A DNA stretch of 54,049 bases from CAZHEV01 sp964531335 [NCBI: uncultured bacterium] (GTDB taxonomy: Bacteria; Eisenbacteria; RBG-16-71-46; CAZHEV01), in contig CAZHEV010000001.1 of assembly GCA_964531335.1 (NCBI GenBank), positions 309,086 through 363,134 on the forward strand, written 5' to 3'. The position numbers and the translations under genes are program-made. This document shows, piece after piece, positions 9,186 to 19,075 of this stretch (the first letter of the stretch is position 1; each line of letters starts with the position of its first letter). The notes under the pieces are model-generated. The model saw only the letters and a program-made list of their open reading frames with translations, was not told the origin of the DNA and made no database searches.

Positions 9186-9604
9186 TCTGTATTCTCCCTT
9201 CGATAAACACCTTAGCAAAGGCGCGGGAGTGCCGCAACGAATTTATTAACGCGGCCTGGATCTATTCGATTGTTGCTCTTGGCCGGCCTGGGGCGCAGAG
9301 AGAAGAGACTGGGTCGGGCGCGAATCCCCTTTCACTTCGGCCTCCGGCGGCGCCGTCCGCCGTTGCATGCTGAGAGCCGGAGGCGGGCAAAAAAAAGTTC
9401 CCCGCCCCGATGCCGTGCGCCAAGTATACGTGCAACTCCTCTGCAGTACAAGGGGGGATCAGCCCACGACCAGGCTTAACACGGACATGGCAGGGAACTT
9501 TTTCTATTATGTCTGTCTGACCCTAGGCAATTGCAACGCATGTGCCACGGCCCCCCGGCAAAGGACATATTCGCTAACATGTTGTCCCAGGCCGGAATAT
9601 GAAG
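9186..9604. other. Intergenic stretch, no gene identified
   Basis: This stretch separates the zinc-ribbon gene from the Ig-repeat lipoprotein gene. Several short frames exist but none has both a ribosome binding site and a recognisable product. It includes an A-tract near 9390 (a T-tract on the minus strand) in GC-rich surroundings. I could not assign an RNA family; tRNA, SRP RNA and tmRNA signatures were looked for and not found. Confidence 0.4.
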
Positions 9605-9635
9605 GCCCCCGGAAGCAACTTCGGCTTCCGGGGGC
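9605..9635 (-). terminator. Rho-independent-type terminator after the Ig-repeat lipoprotein gene
   Basis: A perfect 12-bp inverted repeat (GCCCCCGGAAGC and its complement) with a 7-base loop lies about 75 bases past the stop of the minus-strand gene at 9710. On the minus strand it is followed by CTTCATATT, a modest T-rich run; on the plus strand by GCTTT. The stem is very strong, so termination is likely even with a weak tail. Confidence 0.7.
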
Positions 9636-9709
9636 GCTTTGACACGCGATCCCCGCATCCGTTGTGGGCTAATCCGCCACCGCTTGGGGGGGATTTACCC
9701 ACTCCCGGC

Positions 9710-11797
9710 TCAATCGATGACTATGGACTCGAACATTACGAGCCCGCCGTAGACAGGGTCCAGGTCCCGCACGGTCAGCAGGACTTCGGCGGCCGTTTCG
9801 GGCGCGGCGAAAGTAACCACCGCCTCGCCGAGGTAATCGGTCACGGCGAGCGAGTCTATGGACCCCGTCGAGACGCTGAATGAGAGACTATGGTCACCCA
9901 GGGGATTGCCGTTTCTGTCCATGATGGTCACGTACAGCGGCACTGTCGCGCCCAGCGGGATGTTCTGGGGCAAGGTCACCAACGACCTGTCGCTTCGGGC
10001 CACCGTCGTCGTGAGCTGGACGCTCACCGAGGAGCTCGAGCCATACTCCAGCGAAGAGCCGGCCGTCAGGGTGGCTATCGCTCCCACCCCGTCGTCGGTC
10101 GGTCCCGGCATTGAGTCGTCGAAATCCAGCACCTCGCCGTACATGTTTGCCTCGGCGATGCTGTCGTAGAGGCCGTCCGAGGTGGTCGAGGTGGGAGTCA
10201 CCTCGCCGTAGTCTGTGTCGAAGCGCACGACGGTGCCGTCCACTACGAAGTTGTCATTGATGTCCGTTACCCTCACCAAGACGTCGCCGTCGGACGAGGC
10301 TGAGGCGATCAGGGACTGCGGGTACTTAATGAAGTAGATATTGGCGGGTGGGCCGGACGTAATGAGATGCGTGACCGCGCTTACGTTCCCTCCCATCGTG
10401 TTCGCCGTTATCTCGACTATGCCGTCCTCTCTTGGCTCTCCGCTGTAGAAGCTCGCGTTGGCGAAGCCGTTTTGCGTGAAGCTCACGCCGGAGTCGTCGT
10501 CTCCTATGATGGTCCCCTCGTCAACAGTGAAGTACACGGCTGTGTCGTCTGATACGCGATTGTGATAAAGGTCGCCCACCAGCGCCGAGACCTCCGCGGG
10601 CACGTGCTCGATATCCCAGCCTCTGATGTTTCCCGGATTGACGCCCAGACTGATATACGCCGGAGGTCCGGCGGAGATACCCACCTGCGTCACCTTGGAG
10701 GAGACCTCCCCGCACTGCGCGCTCACGTACATGGTGCCGGAGACGGTGCCGCTGGTGACGCTCACCGTCGCTTTGCCCTCTTCATCCGTGTAGTACGTCA
10801 TGGGCCCGTATCCTTGACCCTCGAGACCCTCGCCGCCGCCGGGACCGTAAACCACCAAGAAATTGATTCCCCAGTTGGCCCCGACCGGCCTTCCCAAGAC
10901 GTCATAGCAGTACGCGGTAATAGGTGTGGACTCGGTGCCTCCGGTGCCTTTCACCTGCAACGTCGGCGAAGGCGCAACGAGGACGATGCTCGCGACCTCC
11001 AGCTCGGCTGTGACGGGAAGCAGCTCTATGGTCACGTCACTGGAGACGTCGCCGGCGGTGGCCTTTATGTACACCGTTCCCGTGTCCTCGGGCGCGTTGT
11101 AGGTCGCGATGGCCGCCCCGCCGACTGTGGACGCCACGAAGTCGATCGTGCCTATTTCGTCCCAGCTGCCGTCGCCGTCGGCGTCGTTGAGAATCGAATC
11201 TACCCCCGCGGTGAAGTATCCATCGCCGTCAACATCGGAAAAGGACTCTCCCGCGGCGAACTTGACCGCAGTCCCGTCGCCGACCGGGTTGTTGAGCCCG
11301 TCGAATACGCCGGCGGTCACGGACGAGGACGTACGGCCGTTCCCGATCAGGCTCGGGGGCTCGGCCTCCAGGCTAATGGAAGCCGGCTGACCCTCATCCC
11401 CGGGGCCGCCGGGGTCGACAACCTGTATGGTCAGGTCCTTGTGGGAGTCCTCCACCCGCGCCCTTATCGTGGAGTTCCCCGGCTCTCCAGGCTGTGTCAT
11501 CAGAATCAGCTGCACCGCCCCCTGCTCATTCGTCGTCAGGCTGTCCGCGCTCAAAGAGCCCGGGCCAGAGATGATGTCGAATGTGACGGTCCTGCCGGAA
11601 AGCGGAGTGTTAACTGGGTTTACGACCGTCGCGTTGAGGCCCACGGTGCCCCCGGACGAGACGGACCACGATGACGGGGCGAAGGTGCCGATGTAGCTCT
11701 TGCTCTCATCGACTTCGGGTATATCAGTGACCCGATCGCTGTCTTCGCAGGAAGGGGCAAAAAGCAGAAGGGCGAGCGCCAAAGCCATTCTCCTCAT
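9710..11797 (-). CDS. Large surface lipoprotein with bacterial Ig-like (Big_1/invasin-type) repeats
   Basis: The 695-residue product has a short hydrophobic signal ending LLLFAPSC, an acceptable though atypical lipobox. The rest is a string of five or six Ig-like domains of roughly 100 residues, with recurring motifs such as GxGxLSADSLTTNEQG, PVGDGTAVKF and NPLGDHSLSFSVSTG. These are the Big_1 pattern of a strand, a conserved GT.V.F and T...G.A...F/Y. In the second domain, aspartate-rich loops (DVDGDGYFTAGVDS and NDADGDGSWDE) resemble calcium-binding DxDxDG motifs. Such proteins usually act as adhesins or spacers at the cell surface; the ligand is unknown. GGAGGT lies upstream of the ATG. The gene stands alone, with its own terminator. 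Confidence 0.8.
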   Translation of the reverse strand: MRRMALALALLLFAPSCEDSDRVTDIPEVDESKSYIGTFAPSSWSVSSGGTVGLNATVVNPVNTPLSGRTVTFDIISGPGSLSADSLTTNEQGAVQLILMTQPGEPGNSTIRARVEDSHKDLTIQVVDPGGPGDEGQPASISLEAEPPSLIGNGRTSSSVTAGVFDGLNNPVGDGTAVKFAAGESFSDVDGDGYFTAGVDSILNDADGDGSWDEIGTIDFVASTVGGAAIATYNAPEDTGTVYIKATAGDVSSDVTIELLPVTAELEVASIVLVAPSPTLQVKGTGGTESTPITAYCYDVLGRPVGANWGINFLVVYGPGGGEGLEGQGYGPMTYYTDEEGKATVSVTSGTVSGTMYVSAQCGEVSSKVTQVGISAGPPAYISLGVNPGNIRGWDIEHVPAEVSALVGDLYHNRVSDDTAVYFTVDEGTIIGDDDSGVSFTQNGFANASFYSGEPREDGIVEITANTMGGNVSAVTHLITSGPPANIYFIKYPQSLIASASSDGDVLVRVTDINDNFVVDGTVVRFDTDYGEVTPTSTTSDGLYDSIAEANMYGEVLDFDDSMPGPTDDGVGAIATLTAGSSLEYGSSSSVSVQLTTTVARSDRSLVTLPQNIPLGATVPLYVTIMDRNGNPLGDHSLSFSVSTGSIDSLAVTDYLGEAVVTFAAPETAAEVLLTVRDLDPVYGGLVMFESIVID

Positions 11798-12192
11798 GGC
11801 AGAGACCTCCGATTGGTGGTTTAGGTATGCAAGTCAGTTTGATACTAGGGCTCTTGTGGAATTATCGGCTTCGCAACTTAGGCCTTTAGGGGACCTGTGC
11901 CTTCCTTTTCGCGCCAGAACGGCGCCCCCCGTGGGGCAAATCGGCTGGATCCCCCCAGCGGGCGGCCTGAGACGTCGCCACAGCGGGCCAGCCCCGGCCC
12001 TGCCGGCCCACGTGGGGCCGCAGGTCAGAGCCCCGTGAACGGGGTCGGTCGGGCCGGTCCTCTCCCGCCCCCCCCGCGGGTGGCGGGCCGGAGAGCGCAC
12101 AACCTAAGGCACAGCTTTATCTTGCCCGGGTCCTCGTGTGGTGATAGATTGCGTTAGTCGAGAGTCAGCCGTGCTTTGAAAGGAGGAAAATT
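11798..12192. other. Divergent intergenic region, no gene identified
   Basis: About 395 bases separate two divergent envelope genes. The central part is extremely GC-rich with many short self-complementary stretches, for example around 11930-12090. Frames inside it lack ribosome binding sites and known families. AGGAGG near the right end belongs to the gene starting at 12193. Promoters for both genes must lie here, but none was clear enough to mark. Confidence 0.4.
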
Positions 12193-12939
12193 GTGAGGAA
12201 AGTGATATGTGCCGCCGTGGCCGTCGCGCTATGCTGGCCGCTCGCCGCCGGCTGCCGGAATGATCTTATGGGCGTCGGGTTTCAGTTCTCGGTCACGGAT
12301 CCTCAGGGCCCGGACAGGCTGACTGATATAGCCGAGAGCGGGCTCCACTTCCGCACTTTCTATAGAGCCATCACCTTCAACGACAAGTGGAACATAGTAG
12401 GCGAGTTCGGCTACAACGACTTCCGGCTCCGCGAGAGCGAGTTCGCGAACATGATCAAGCCCGTTCTGGCCGACTCGCTGGGAGACCTGTTTCCGCTCGG
12501 CCCGTCCCTGCCGGCCGGGTCGGAGGTGACCATAGACGAGCTCACGGTTAGCGGGGGCCACCTCAACGCCATGCACGTGACGGGCGGAATTCAGTACTTG
12601 TTCCCGAGTGCAGAGGACGCACTGCTGAGACCATATCTGACAGCGCAGGGAGGCTTCTACAGCACCGGCCAAAGCGACGCGGACGTCGCGGTCACCCTCA
12701 CTGTCGACAGACCCGGCTCTATGCCCGACACCACTATCAGTTTCCCGTCCGGCCCCTTCATCCGGGACGGAGATAGAGACAACGCATTCGGCCTGAACTT
12801 CGGGGGAGGTACCGAGATCTCTCTGACCAGGTCCGTGGCGTTGCTCGCCGATGCAAGGTATCACGTGGCTTTCACGGAGGACAAGAGAACCACCTTCTTC
12901 GACCTCGGTCTCGGGCTCGTATATTTCCTGGGATTATGA
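12193..12939 (+). CDS. Predicted outer-membrane beta-barrel protein
   Basis: The 248-residue product starts with a hydrophobic signal that ends PLAAGC, which would also qualify as a lipobox. The remainder alternates aromatic and small residues in strands typical of an eight-stranded OmpA/OmpW-like barrel. It has periplasmic-turn patterns such as NDKWNIVGEFGYNDF and the terminal strand FFDLGLGLVYFLGL. No specific family was recognised. The start is a GTG with AGGAGG seven to eight bases upstream. It converges with oppF, whose stop lies 23 bases away. Whether it is acylated or cut by signal peptidase I cannot be decided from sequence alone. Confidence 0.7.
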   Translation: MRKVICAAVAVALCWPLAAGCRNDLMGVGFQFSVTDPQGPDRLTDIAESGLHFRTFYRAITFNDKWNIVGEFGYNDFRLRESEFANMIKPVLADSLGDLFPLGPSLPAGSEVTIDELTVSGGHLNAMHVTGGIQYLFPSAEDALLRPYLTAQGGFYSTGQSDADVAVTLTVDRPGSMPDTTISFPSGPFIRDGDRDNAFGLNFGGGTEISLTRSVALLADARYHVAFTEDKRTTFFDLGLGLVYFLGL

Positions 12940-12962
12940 CCGCCGCGGGCCCACCGGACCAG

Positions 12963-13949
12963 CTACTCGGCCCTTATGCACCAGGCCAGGTGGCCGTTCC
13001 CGAACCTTCTGGGCTCGGGGAAGGAATCGGCGCATTCAGGAATCGCTATCGGACACCTCGGATGGAACGGGCACCCCGGAGGAGGATCCGCGGCGCTCGG
13101 CACGTCGCCTCTCAGGACGATCCTTCGAGATTTACCGCCGGGATCGGGCACCGGCACGGCAGAGAGAAGGGCCTGCGTATACGGGTGCTTCGGCAAGCCG
13201 TAGAGATCTTCGGCTGAGCCCGTCTCGACCAGCTTGCCCAGATACATGACGGCCACTCGGTCGCTTATGTGCTCGACCACACTCAGGTCGTGTGCGATGA
13301 AAAGATAGGTAAGGCTCAACCGCTCCTGCAGGTCCTGCAGGAGGTTTATTATCTGCGCCTGGATCGACACATCCAGCGCCGAGACGGGCTCGTCGGCCAC
13401 TATGAGATCCGGCGAGACGGCGAGCGCTCTGGCGATCCCTATCCTCTGTCTTTGCCCTCCGCTGAACTCGTGAGGGTAGCGGCGCGCGTGCTCAGGGGCC
13501 AGCCCCACGAGCTCGAGCAGCTCCCCGGCCCTTCTCTTGGCCTGCTCCCCCCGCGCGAGACTGTGGATCTTCAAAGCTTCATCGAGCATGCCGCCGACCG
13601 TCATTCTGGGATTGAGCGAGCTGTAGGGGTCCTGAAAGATTATCTGCATGCGCCTTCGCAACGCCCTCATCTCCCTGGGGCGCAGGTCCGTCACGCTCTT
13701 GCCACGAAAGAGGACCTCTCCCGAGGTCGGCTCGATCAAACGCAGGATCGAACGGCCCACGGTGGTCTTCCCGCAGCCGCTCTCGCCCACCAGGCCCAGC
13801 GTCTCGCCCTCCCTGATCTCGAATGACACGTCGTCGACAGCCTTGAGATAGCCGACTGTCCTGGAGAGGACCCCCCGGCGCACGGGAAAATACTTCTTGA
13901 GACCCTTGACCTGGAGCAGAGGTCCGTTTTCGGATCGCGCATGGCTCAT
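12963..13949 (-). CDS. oppF: Oligopeptide/dipeptide ABC transporter ATPase, OppF type
   Basis: This is an ATP-binding subunit of a peptide importer that works paired with OppD. The 328-residue product has Walker A ([11 protein letters not shown]), the Q-loop in [15 protein letters not shown], the ABC signature [15 protein letters not shown] and Walker B LIVADEP with SALDVS. The C-terminal oligo_HPY extension carries four cysteines ([15 protein letters not shown] and later WC), as in subunits that bind a cluster or zinc. The ATG at 13949 overlaps the oppD stop as ATGA and has GGGGAGG upstream, so translation is coupled. It is the last gene of the uvrA-gcv operon. No peptide permease or binding protein gene is in the window. 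Confidence 0.93.
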   Translation of the reverse strand: MSHARSENGPLLQVKGLKKYFPVRRGVLSRTVGYLKAVDDVSFEIREGETLGLVGESGCGKTTVGRSILRLIEPTSGEVLFRGKSVTDLRPREMRALRRRMQIIFQDPYSSLNPRMTVGGMLDEALKIHSLARGEQAKRRAGELLELVGLAPEHARRYPHEFSGGQRQRIGIARALAVSPDLIVADEPVSALDVSIQAQIINLLQDLQERLSLTYLFIAHDLSVVEHISDRVAVMYLGKLVETGSAEDLYGLPKHPYTQALLSAVPVPDPGGKSRRIVLRGDVPSAADPPPGCPFHPRCPIAIPECADSFPEPRRFGNGHLAWCIRAE

Positions 13950-14968
13950 TTCGCCTCCCCAGGTCTCCAGCACCTTGTCAAGTGGCCGGGCTTGACCTCC
14001 CCCAGCGGAGGCTCTTCGGCCCTGCACTGGTCAACCGCCAGCGGACATCGCGGATGAAACCTGCACGCGGCGGGAAAGTCCAGTGGGTTGGGAACCGCGC
14101 CGGGTATCACTTTGAGTCTCTCGCGCGTCTCGCTGAGCCTCGGCATGCTCCTAAGCAGCCCCACTGTGTAAGGATGCTGCGGGCTCTCGAAGAGAGGGCC
14201 GACTTCCGCGTACTCCGCGACTCTGCCGGCGTACATCACCACCACGCTGTGGGCGATCTCGGCTATGACTCCCAGGTCATGGGTTATCACAATGACCGAC
14301 ATCGATAGCTCATTGCGGAGCTCGGAGAGCAGCTCGAGTATCTGGGCTTGTATTGTAACGTCCAGTGCGGTAGTGGGCTCGTCCGCTATCAGCAGCGAAG
14401 GGTTGCAGGAAAGGGCCATCGCTATCATCACGCGCTGGCGCATGCCCCCGCTAAGCTGATGCGGGTACTCGTCCACGCGTTGCTCTGGAGAGGAAATGCC
14501 CACGAGCTTGAGCATATGCACAGCGCGCTCTTTGGCGGCCTTTTTAGAGAGCTTCTGATGCAGCACTATCGCCTCGACTATCTGGTCCCCGCAGGTGAAC
14601 ACCGGGTTGAGCGAGGTCGTCGGCTCCTGGAAGACCATCGAGATCTCGTTGCCGCGGACCCGGCGCATCTGCTTCTCGGTAAGACCCAGCAGATCGCGTC
14701 CTTTGAAGATTATCTCGCCGCCGGCTATCTCCCCCGGCGGGCTCTGGATCAGCCGGAGGATGGACAGAGCAGCGACGCTCTTGCCGCACCCGGACTCTCC
14801 CACCACGCCCAGAGTGCGCCCGGGATCGACACGGAAGCTCACTCCATCGACCGCCTTGACCAGACCCTCATCCGTTCGGAAGTAGGTTCTGAGATCCCTG
14901 ACGTCGAGGAGAGCCCCGTTGCCTCCGGCACCGCGGTCCGGACCTGTGTCTCGTTCGCCGTCGCTCAT
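13946..14968 (-). CDS. oppD: Oligopeptide/dipeptide ABC transporter ATPase, OppD type
   Basis: This is the partner ATPase to OppF. The 340-residue product contains Walker A ([13 protein letters not shown]), the Q-loop in [15 protein letters not shown], the signature [15 protein letters not shown], and Walker [15 protein letters not shown] followed by ITHDLGV. The C-terminal HPY segment has [14 protein letters not shown]. It overlaps both neighbours by four bases (ATGA), at 14965-14968 with the lipoate ligase and at 13946-13949 with oppF, so the three are surely co-translated. The permease subunits OppB and OppC and a binding protein must be encoded elsewhere if the transporter is functional. 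Confidence 0.93.
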   Translation of the reverse strand: MSDGERDTGPDRGAGGNGALLDVRDLRTYFRTDEGLVKAVDGVSFRVDPGRTLGVVGESGCGKSVAALSILRLIQSPPGEIAGGEIIFKGRDLLGLTEKQMRRVRGNEISMVFQEPTTSLNPVFTCGDQIVEAIVLHQKLSKKAAKERAVHMLKLVGISSPEQRVDEYPHQLSGGMRQRVMIAMALSCNPSLLIADEPTTALDVTIQAQILELLSELRNELSMSVIVITHDLGVIAEIAHSVVVMYAGRVAEYAEVGPLFESPQHPYTVGLLRSMPRLSETRERLKVIPGAVPNPLDFPAACRFHPRCPLAVDQCRAEEPPLGEVKPGHLTRCWRPGEAK

Positions 14969-15756
14969 CGAAATCCTCCGGGCGTCTCCCTGATATTCTT
15001 TTCGACAGCCGCCAGCTCTTCCTGCGTAAGCACTCCCTCTTTCACCGGAGTTCCCAGCACCTCTTCCGCGCCGGCTCTAAGGGCCTCCGCCACCTCGTAG
15101 AAAGTGATCTCGCGCTTCAGCACCTCCTCCAGCGTGACCGTCCGCCCGTTTAGGTTCTCCCGGAGGGTCTTCGACTCCCTCGACCCATCCACCAACGAGG
15201 CCAACTCGGCCTGGTCCCCCCGCACCAGTATGGCGCCGTGCTGGAGCACCGCGTCCTTGGTCCTGCGTTGTGCGCTGCCCACGAGCTTTCTGCCGCCGAC
15301 CAGTATCTCATCTCGAGCGGCTCCTGTGAAACAGGGCAACGCGCCAAGTGGGCCGCCGAGATCCCGGGTTGGGGCAAGGTCGCACGCCGCTCCCAGGCGC
15401 CGGAAGGCATCGAGGAGAACCGCCGCCAGCCGCCTGTAGGTGGTCTGAACTCCGTCCCCCTCGAGCGGCCCGCGCACGGGAAATATCGCGGCGTAGGTCA
15501 CGTCCTCTCCGTGCAGCACGGCTCGGCCGCCCGACGGCCTCACCACCACGTCCACTCCGGCCGAGCGGCACTTATCGGGATCCAGACGCAGCGCTTTGCG
15601 CTGGGACCGGCCGAGCGAAACGGCTCTGGGCCGCCAGGTGTACGCGCGCAGGGTGGGCCCCGAGATCCCCCTTCCGACAAAGTCCAGCAGGATCTCGTCC
15701 ACCGCCATGTGGAACGCGCCGGGTCTGTCAACGTGTTTCAGGAATCGCCATTCCAT
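14965..15756 (-). CDS. lplA: Lipoate-protein ligase / octanoyltransferase (LplA/LipM type)
   Basis: This family attaches lipoate or octanoate to lipoyl domains such as GcvH. The 263-residue product has the BPL_LplA_LipB fold with [19 protein letters not shown] (substrate-binding RxxGGGxV-like loop), KLVGSAQRR and LQHGAILV. These are typical of LplA and LipM; I cannot tell ligase from octanoyl transferase. The ATG at 15756 is chosen because MEWRFLKHV fits the family N-terminus; 49 extra codons upstream are Pro/Arg-rich and overlap gcvPB. No clear Shine-Dalgarno is seen. It follows gcvPB by 43 bases and overlaps oppD by 4, placing it with its probable substrate gene gcvH in one operon. Confidence 0.88.
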   Translation of the reverse strand: MEWRFLKHVDRPGAFHMAVDEILLDFVGRGISGPTLRAYTWRPRAVSLGRSQRKALRLDPDKCRSAGVDVVVRPSGGRAVLHGEDVTYAAIFPVRGPLEGDGVQTTYRRLAAVLLDAFRRLGAACDLAPTRDLGGPLGALPCFTGAARDEILVGGRKLVGSAQRRTKDAVLQHGAILVRGDQAELASLVDGSRESKTLRENLNGRTVTLEEVLKREITFYEVAEALRAGAEEVLGTPVKEGVLTQEELAAVEKNIRETPGGFR

Positions 15757-15799
15757 ACGCAATCGCGCGGCCGGAGGGCGCCGCCCGCGGGGGCCGCCG

Positions 15800-17245
15800 C
15801 TAGTCGTCCCAGCGGACTTTGAGCTTCCTCGCGGCCCCCGCCTCATCGAGCCTTCGGACGGGGGTGTTGTGAGGGGCGGACTTGACCAGCTCGGGGTTCT
15901 CAACCGCCTCTTTGGCTATGCTCTTCATGGCTTCTATGAACCTGTCGAGCTCGGCTTTGCTCTCCGTCTCTGTTGGCTCGATCATCAGGGCCTCGGCGAC
16001 TATGAGAGGGAAGTACACGGTGGGCGCATGCAGGCCGTAGTCGAGCAGTCTCTTGGCCATGTCAAGGGTCCTCACGCCCTTCTTCTTCTGCCTTGCGCCC
16101 GACAGCACAAACTCGTGCATGCAGCGCGTATTGTAAGGTAGATCGAAGTCGTCCTTCAAGGAGGCCATCAGATAGTTTGCGTTCAGCACGGCCCTCCGGC
16201 TCACTTCGCTCAGCCCCGGGGCGCCGAGCATCCTTATGTAGCAGTAGGCCCTCACCAGCACCGCGAAGTTGCCGTAGAACGCGTGCACGCTTCCTATCGA
16301 CTCCGGCCTGTCGTAGTCCCAGAACAGCCGGCCGTCCCCGGACCTTTCGAGCACCGGCAGCGGCAGCATCCGCTCCAGGTGGGCAGCCACCCCCACCGGG
16401 CCGGAGCCCGGCCCCCCTCCTCCGTGGGGCGTGGAAAAAGTCTTGTGGAGGTTCAGGTGAACGACGTCGAAGCCCATCTCCCGCGGGCGCATCCTCCCGA
16501 CTATGGCGTTGAGATTCGCCCCGTCCAGGTACATCTGCGCCCCTACCCCGTGCGCCATGTCGGCGACACGCCGCACCTCCGTCTCGAAAAGTCCCAGCGT
16601 GTTCGGGTTCGTCAACATCACGGCGGCGCAGCTCTCATCCAGTTCCTTGCGGAAGGCCTCCAGATCGACCCTGCCGTCCTTCCCCGAAGGGACGGTCACG
16701 GCCTTGCATCCGCTCAGAGTCGCGCTCGCGGGATTCGTGCCGTGCGCGGAATCAGGTATCAGGACCTTGTCGCGCCTCTCGCCCCTGGCGTCGTTATAAG
16801 CTCTTATCATCATGAGCCCGACGAGCTCGCCCTGCGCCCCCGCCGCGGGCTGTAGGGTGACCCTGTCCATGCCGGTTATCTCTTTCAGCAGACTTTCGAG
16901 ATTCCACATGAGCTCGAACGCCCCCGCCGCGGAGTGCTCGGGAGCCATCGGGTGCAGGCGCGCGAAGCCTTCCAGCGAGGCCATTTGCTCGTTCACCTTG
17001 GGGTTGTACTTCATAGTGCACGAGCCCAGAGGGTACATGCCGCGGTCGATGTTATAGTTCAAAGTGGAAAGTCTTGTGAAATGCCTGACGACCTCGGACT
17101 CCGGTATCTCGGGCAACCGCGGCCTCTCGGCACGGCGGATGTCATCCGGGATCAGCTCGTCCACTCCCGGCGCCGGGACGTCGGTCTCCGGCACGTAAGC
17201 GGTCGAGCTTCCGGGATTATGCATCTCGTTCAGAAGTCTCTCCAA
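15800..17245 (-). CDS. gcvPB: Glycine dehydrogenase (decarboxylating) subunit 2
   Basis: This is the PLP-binding half of the split P-protein of the glycine cleavage system. The 481-residue product contains NLHKTFSTPHGGGGPG, where the Lys (about residue 270) is the expected PLP Schiff base, and MYPLGSCTMKYNP near the N-terminus, both standard for GcvPB. The start is set at a TTG (17245): GGAGGT lies nine bases upstream, and the resulting N-terminus (ERLLNEMHNPGS) matches where family members begin. A longer TTG at 17296 would put this ribosome binding site inside the gene. It lies 60 bases after gcvPA and acts with it as an alpha2-beta2 complex. Confidence 0.95.
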   Translation of the reverse strand: MERLLNEMHNPGSSTAYVPETDVPAPGVDELIPDDIRRAERPRLPEIPESEVVRHFTRLSTLNYNIDRGMYPLGSCTMKYNPKVNEQMASLEGFARLHPMAPEHSAAGAFELMWNLESLLKEITGMDRVTLQPAAGAQGELVGLMMIRAYNDARGERRDKVLIPDSAHGTNPASATLSGCKAVTVPSGKDGRVDLEAFRKELDESCAAVMLTNPNTLGLFETEVRRVADMAHGVGAQMYLDGANLNAIVGRMRPREMGFDVVHLNLHKTFSTPHGGGGPGSGPVGVAAHLERMLPLPVLERSGDGRLFWDYDRPESIGSVHAFYGNFAVLVRAYCYIRMLGAPGLSEVSRRAVLNANYLMASLKDDFDLPYNTRCMHEFVLSGARQKKKGVRTLDMAKRLLDYGLHAPTVYFPLIVAEALMIEPTETESKAELDRFIEAMKSIAKEAVENPELVKSAPHNTPVRRLDEAGAARKLKVRWDD

Positions 17246-17305
17246 TTGATTGCCACCTCCAATGCAGGGCTCGGCAATATCGGCACGCGCCTTCAAGGGC
17301 CGCCC

Positions 17306-18646
17306 TCACCCCGCCACGTCCGCCACTGTCTCGACCAGCCTGTCTATGTCGCCCTTGCCGTGCTTTTCCGTTGCGCATACCAGCCAAAGGCCGGCCAGCG
17401 ACTCGTCCCACACCCCGAGATCGAGCCCACCGGCGACACCCCTCTCGCAGAGCTTTGCGTTCAGCTCGGCCGGAGGCAGCGGCGTCCTCACGGCGAATTC
17501 CCTGAAGTAGGGCCCCGGGTGCTCCAGGCTGAAGCCTTTCAGCGCCTTCAGCCGATCGGCCGCGTACCAGGCGTTTCTCACGCAGGCCTCCGCCGCTCGG
17601 CGCAGTCCTCCTGGTCCCATCAGGGCGATATGGGCCGCGACGGCCAGCGCCACCAGCCCCTGGTTGGTGCATATGTTCGAGGTCGCGCGCTCGCGGCGGA
17701 TGTGCTGTTCCCTCGTTTGAAGGGTCATCACATACCCGCGCCTTCCCTCGATGTCGGCGGTCTCGGCGACGATCCGTCCGGGCATCCTCCTTATATAGGA
17801 GCCGCGCGCGGCCATGAATCCCACGTAGGGCCCGCCGAAATTCAGCGCGCTCCCCGTGGACTGGCCGTCGCCGACGGCGATGTCGGCGTCGTACTCGCCG
17901 GGCGGCTTGAGCAAAGACAACGACAGCAGATCGCACACAGCTATGGCGAGCGCGCCCGCCCGGTGGGCGGCCTCTACGGCCGGAGCGGCGTCCTCCGCTA
18001 TACCCAGCATGTTGGGAGACTGGACTATGACGGCCGCCGTCTCCGGGGTGACGAGCTCTCCCCAGGAGGCCTCATCGATCCTCCCCGCGGCCGGGGGCGC
18101 CGTCCTTATGCCCGCCCCCACGTACCTCAGGTAAGTGGCCAGCACGCGCCTGTATGAGGGGTGCACCGTTCCCGCGACCACGACGTCCGGCCTGCCGGTA
18201 ATCGCCCGCGCCATGAGTGCGGCCTCGCCCACGGCGGAAGCGGCGTCGTACAACGACGCGTTCGAAGCCTCCATGCCGGTGAGCGCGCAGACCATGGACT
18301 GGTATTCGAAGATGGCCTGCAGGGTCCCCTGGCTGACCTCGGCCTGATAGGGCGTGTATGCCGTCAAGAACTCGGACCTGGAGACGAGATGCCCGACTGC
18401 GGCCGGAACGTAGTGGTCATAGGCCCCGCCGCCCGCAAAGGGGCCCGCGCAGAACGCCCCCTTGTTGGTCGAGGCCAGCCCGCTCACGTGCGATGTCATC
18501 TCCATCTCGCTCATCGCGGGCGGAAGGTCGAGCGGCTCGCGGCGCACGAGGTCGCTCGGGACGCGGTCGAGAAGCTCATCGATCGATTTCACCCCTGCGA
18601 CATCGAGCATCCGGTCCAGCTCTTCTTTGCTTCTGGTCACGTACAT
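17306..18646 (-). CDS. gcvPA: Glycine dehydrogenase (decarboxylating) subunit 1
   Basis: This is the N-terminal half of the split P-protein, which pairs with GcvPB to decarboxylate glycine and transfer aminomethyl to lipoyl-GcvH. The 446-residue product has the usual length and the conserved blocks YTPYQAEVSQGTLQAIFEYQ and FNIC-like region ATSNICTNQGL. Split P-proteins are found in many bacteria and archaea, whereas E. coli has a fused form. The ATG at 18646 lies 21 bases after the gcvH stop; its Shine-Dalgarno is weak (GTGAGA). Gene order gcvT-gcvH-gcvPA-gcvPB follows the reaction set. Confidence 0.96.
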   Translation of the reverse strand: MYVTRSKEELDRMLDVAGVKSIDELLDRVPSDLVRREPLDLPPAMSEMEMTSHVSGLASTNKGAFCAGPFAGGGAYDHYVPAAVGHLVSRSEFLTAYTPYQAEVSQGTLQAIFEYQSMVCALTGMEASNASLYDAASAVGEAALMARAITGRPDVVVAGTVHPSYRRVLATYLRYVGAGIRTAPPAAGRIDEASWGELVTPETAAVIVQSPNMLGIAEDAAPAVEAAHRAGALAIAVCDLLSLSLLKPPGEYDADIAVGDGQSTGSALNFGGPYVGFMAARGSYIRRMPGRIVAETADIEGRRGYVMTLQTREQHIRRERATSNICTNQGLVALAVAAHIALMGPGGLRRAAEACVRNAWYAADRLKALKGFSLEHPGPYFREFAVRTPLPPAELNAKLCERGVAGGLDLGVWDESLAGLWLVCATEKHGKGDIDRLVETVADVAG

Positions 18647-18667
18647 TGGCGTCTCACCGGCACCCCG

Positions 18668-19054
18668 TCAGGAAGAGCCGTTCCCTATGTGCTCGGCGTA
18701 TTGATCGGAGCTGAGCAAGCCATCCACCTGGGACTTGTCGCTGATCTTTATCTTGACCAGCCAGCCGTCTTCGTACGGCGAGGAGTTCACGATCCCGGGG
18801 TCGTCTATGGCCGCTTCGTTGCGCTCGGAGATCTCCCCCGTGAGCGGGCTGTAGAGGTCGGCCTCTGTCTTTACCGCCTCTATGAGACCGAACGGCTTCA
18901 TCTGCTCGACGGACGCGCCGGGCTCTGGAAGCTCCAGATAGACCACGTCGCCCAACTCCCCTTGAGCGTAGTCCGTAATCCCCACAGTGGCGACGTCTCC
19001 GTCGATCTTCACCCACTCATGCTCTTTGGTATACCGCAGGTCCTTTGGAATCAT
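18668..19054 (-). CDS. gcvH: Glycine cleavage system H protein
   Basis: GcvH carries the aminomethyl group on a lipoyl arm between the P and T proteins. The 128-residue product starts MIPKDLRYTKEHEWV and contains GLIEAVKTEADLYSP; Lys62 is the lipoylation site. The C-terminal DGWLVKIKI block is also conserved. GGGAGGT is just upstream of the ATG. It follows gcvT by 21 bases. The lplA-like gene four genes downstream is the probable enzyme that modifies it. Confidence 0.97.
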   Translation of the reverse strand: MIPKDLRYTKEHEWVKIDGDVATVGITDYAQGELGDVVYLELPEPGASVEQMKPFGLIEAVKTEADLYSPLTGEISERNEAAIDDPGIVNSSPYEDGWLVKIKISDKSQVDGLLSSDQYAEHIGNGSS

Positions 19055-19075
19055 CGCTACCTCCCGGCCACGGCG

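Noticed and set aside
9380-9500. Small RNA ending in a T-tract on the minus strand near 9390
   Set aside because: No stable stem precedes the T-run and no family signature was found.
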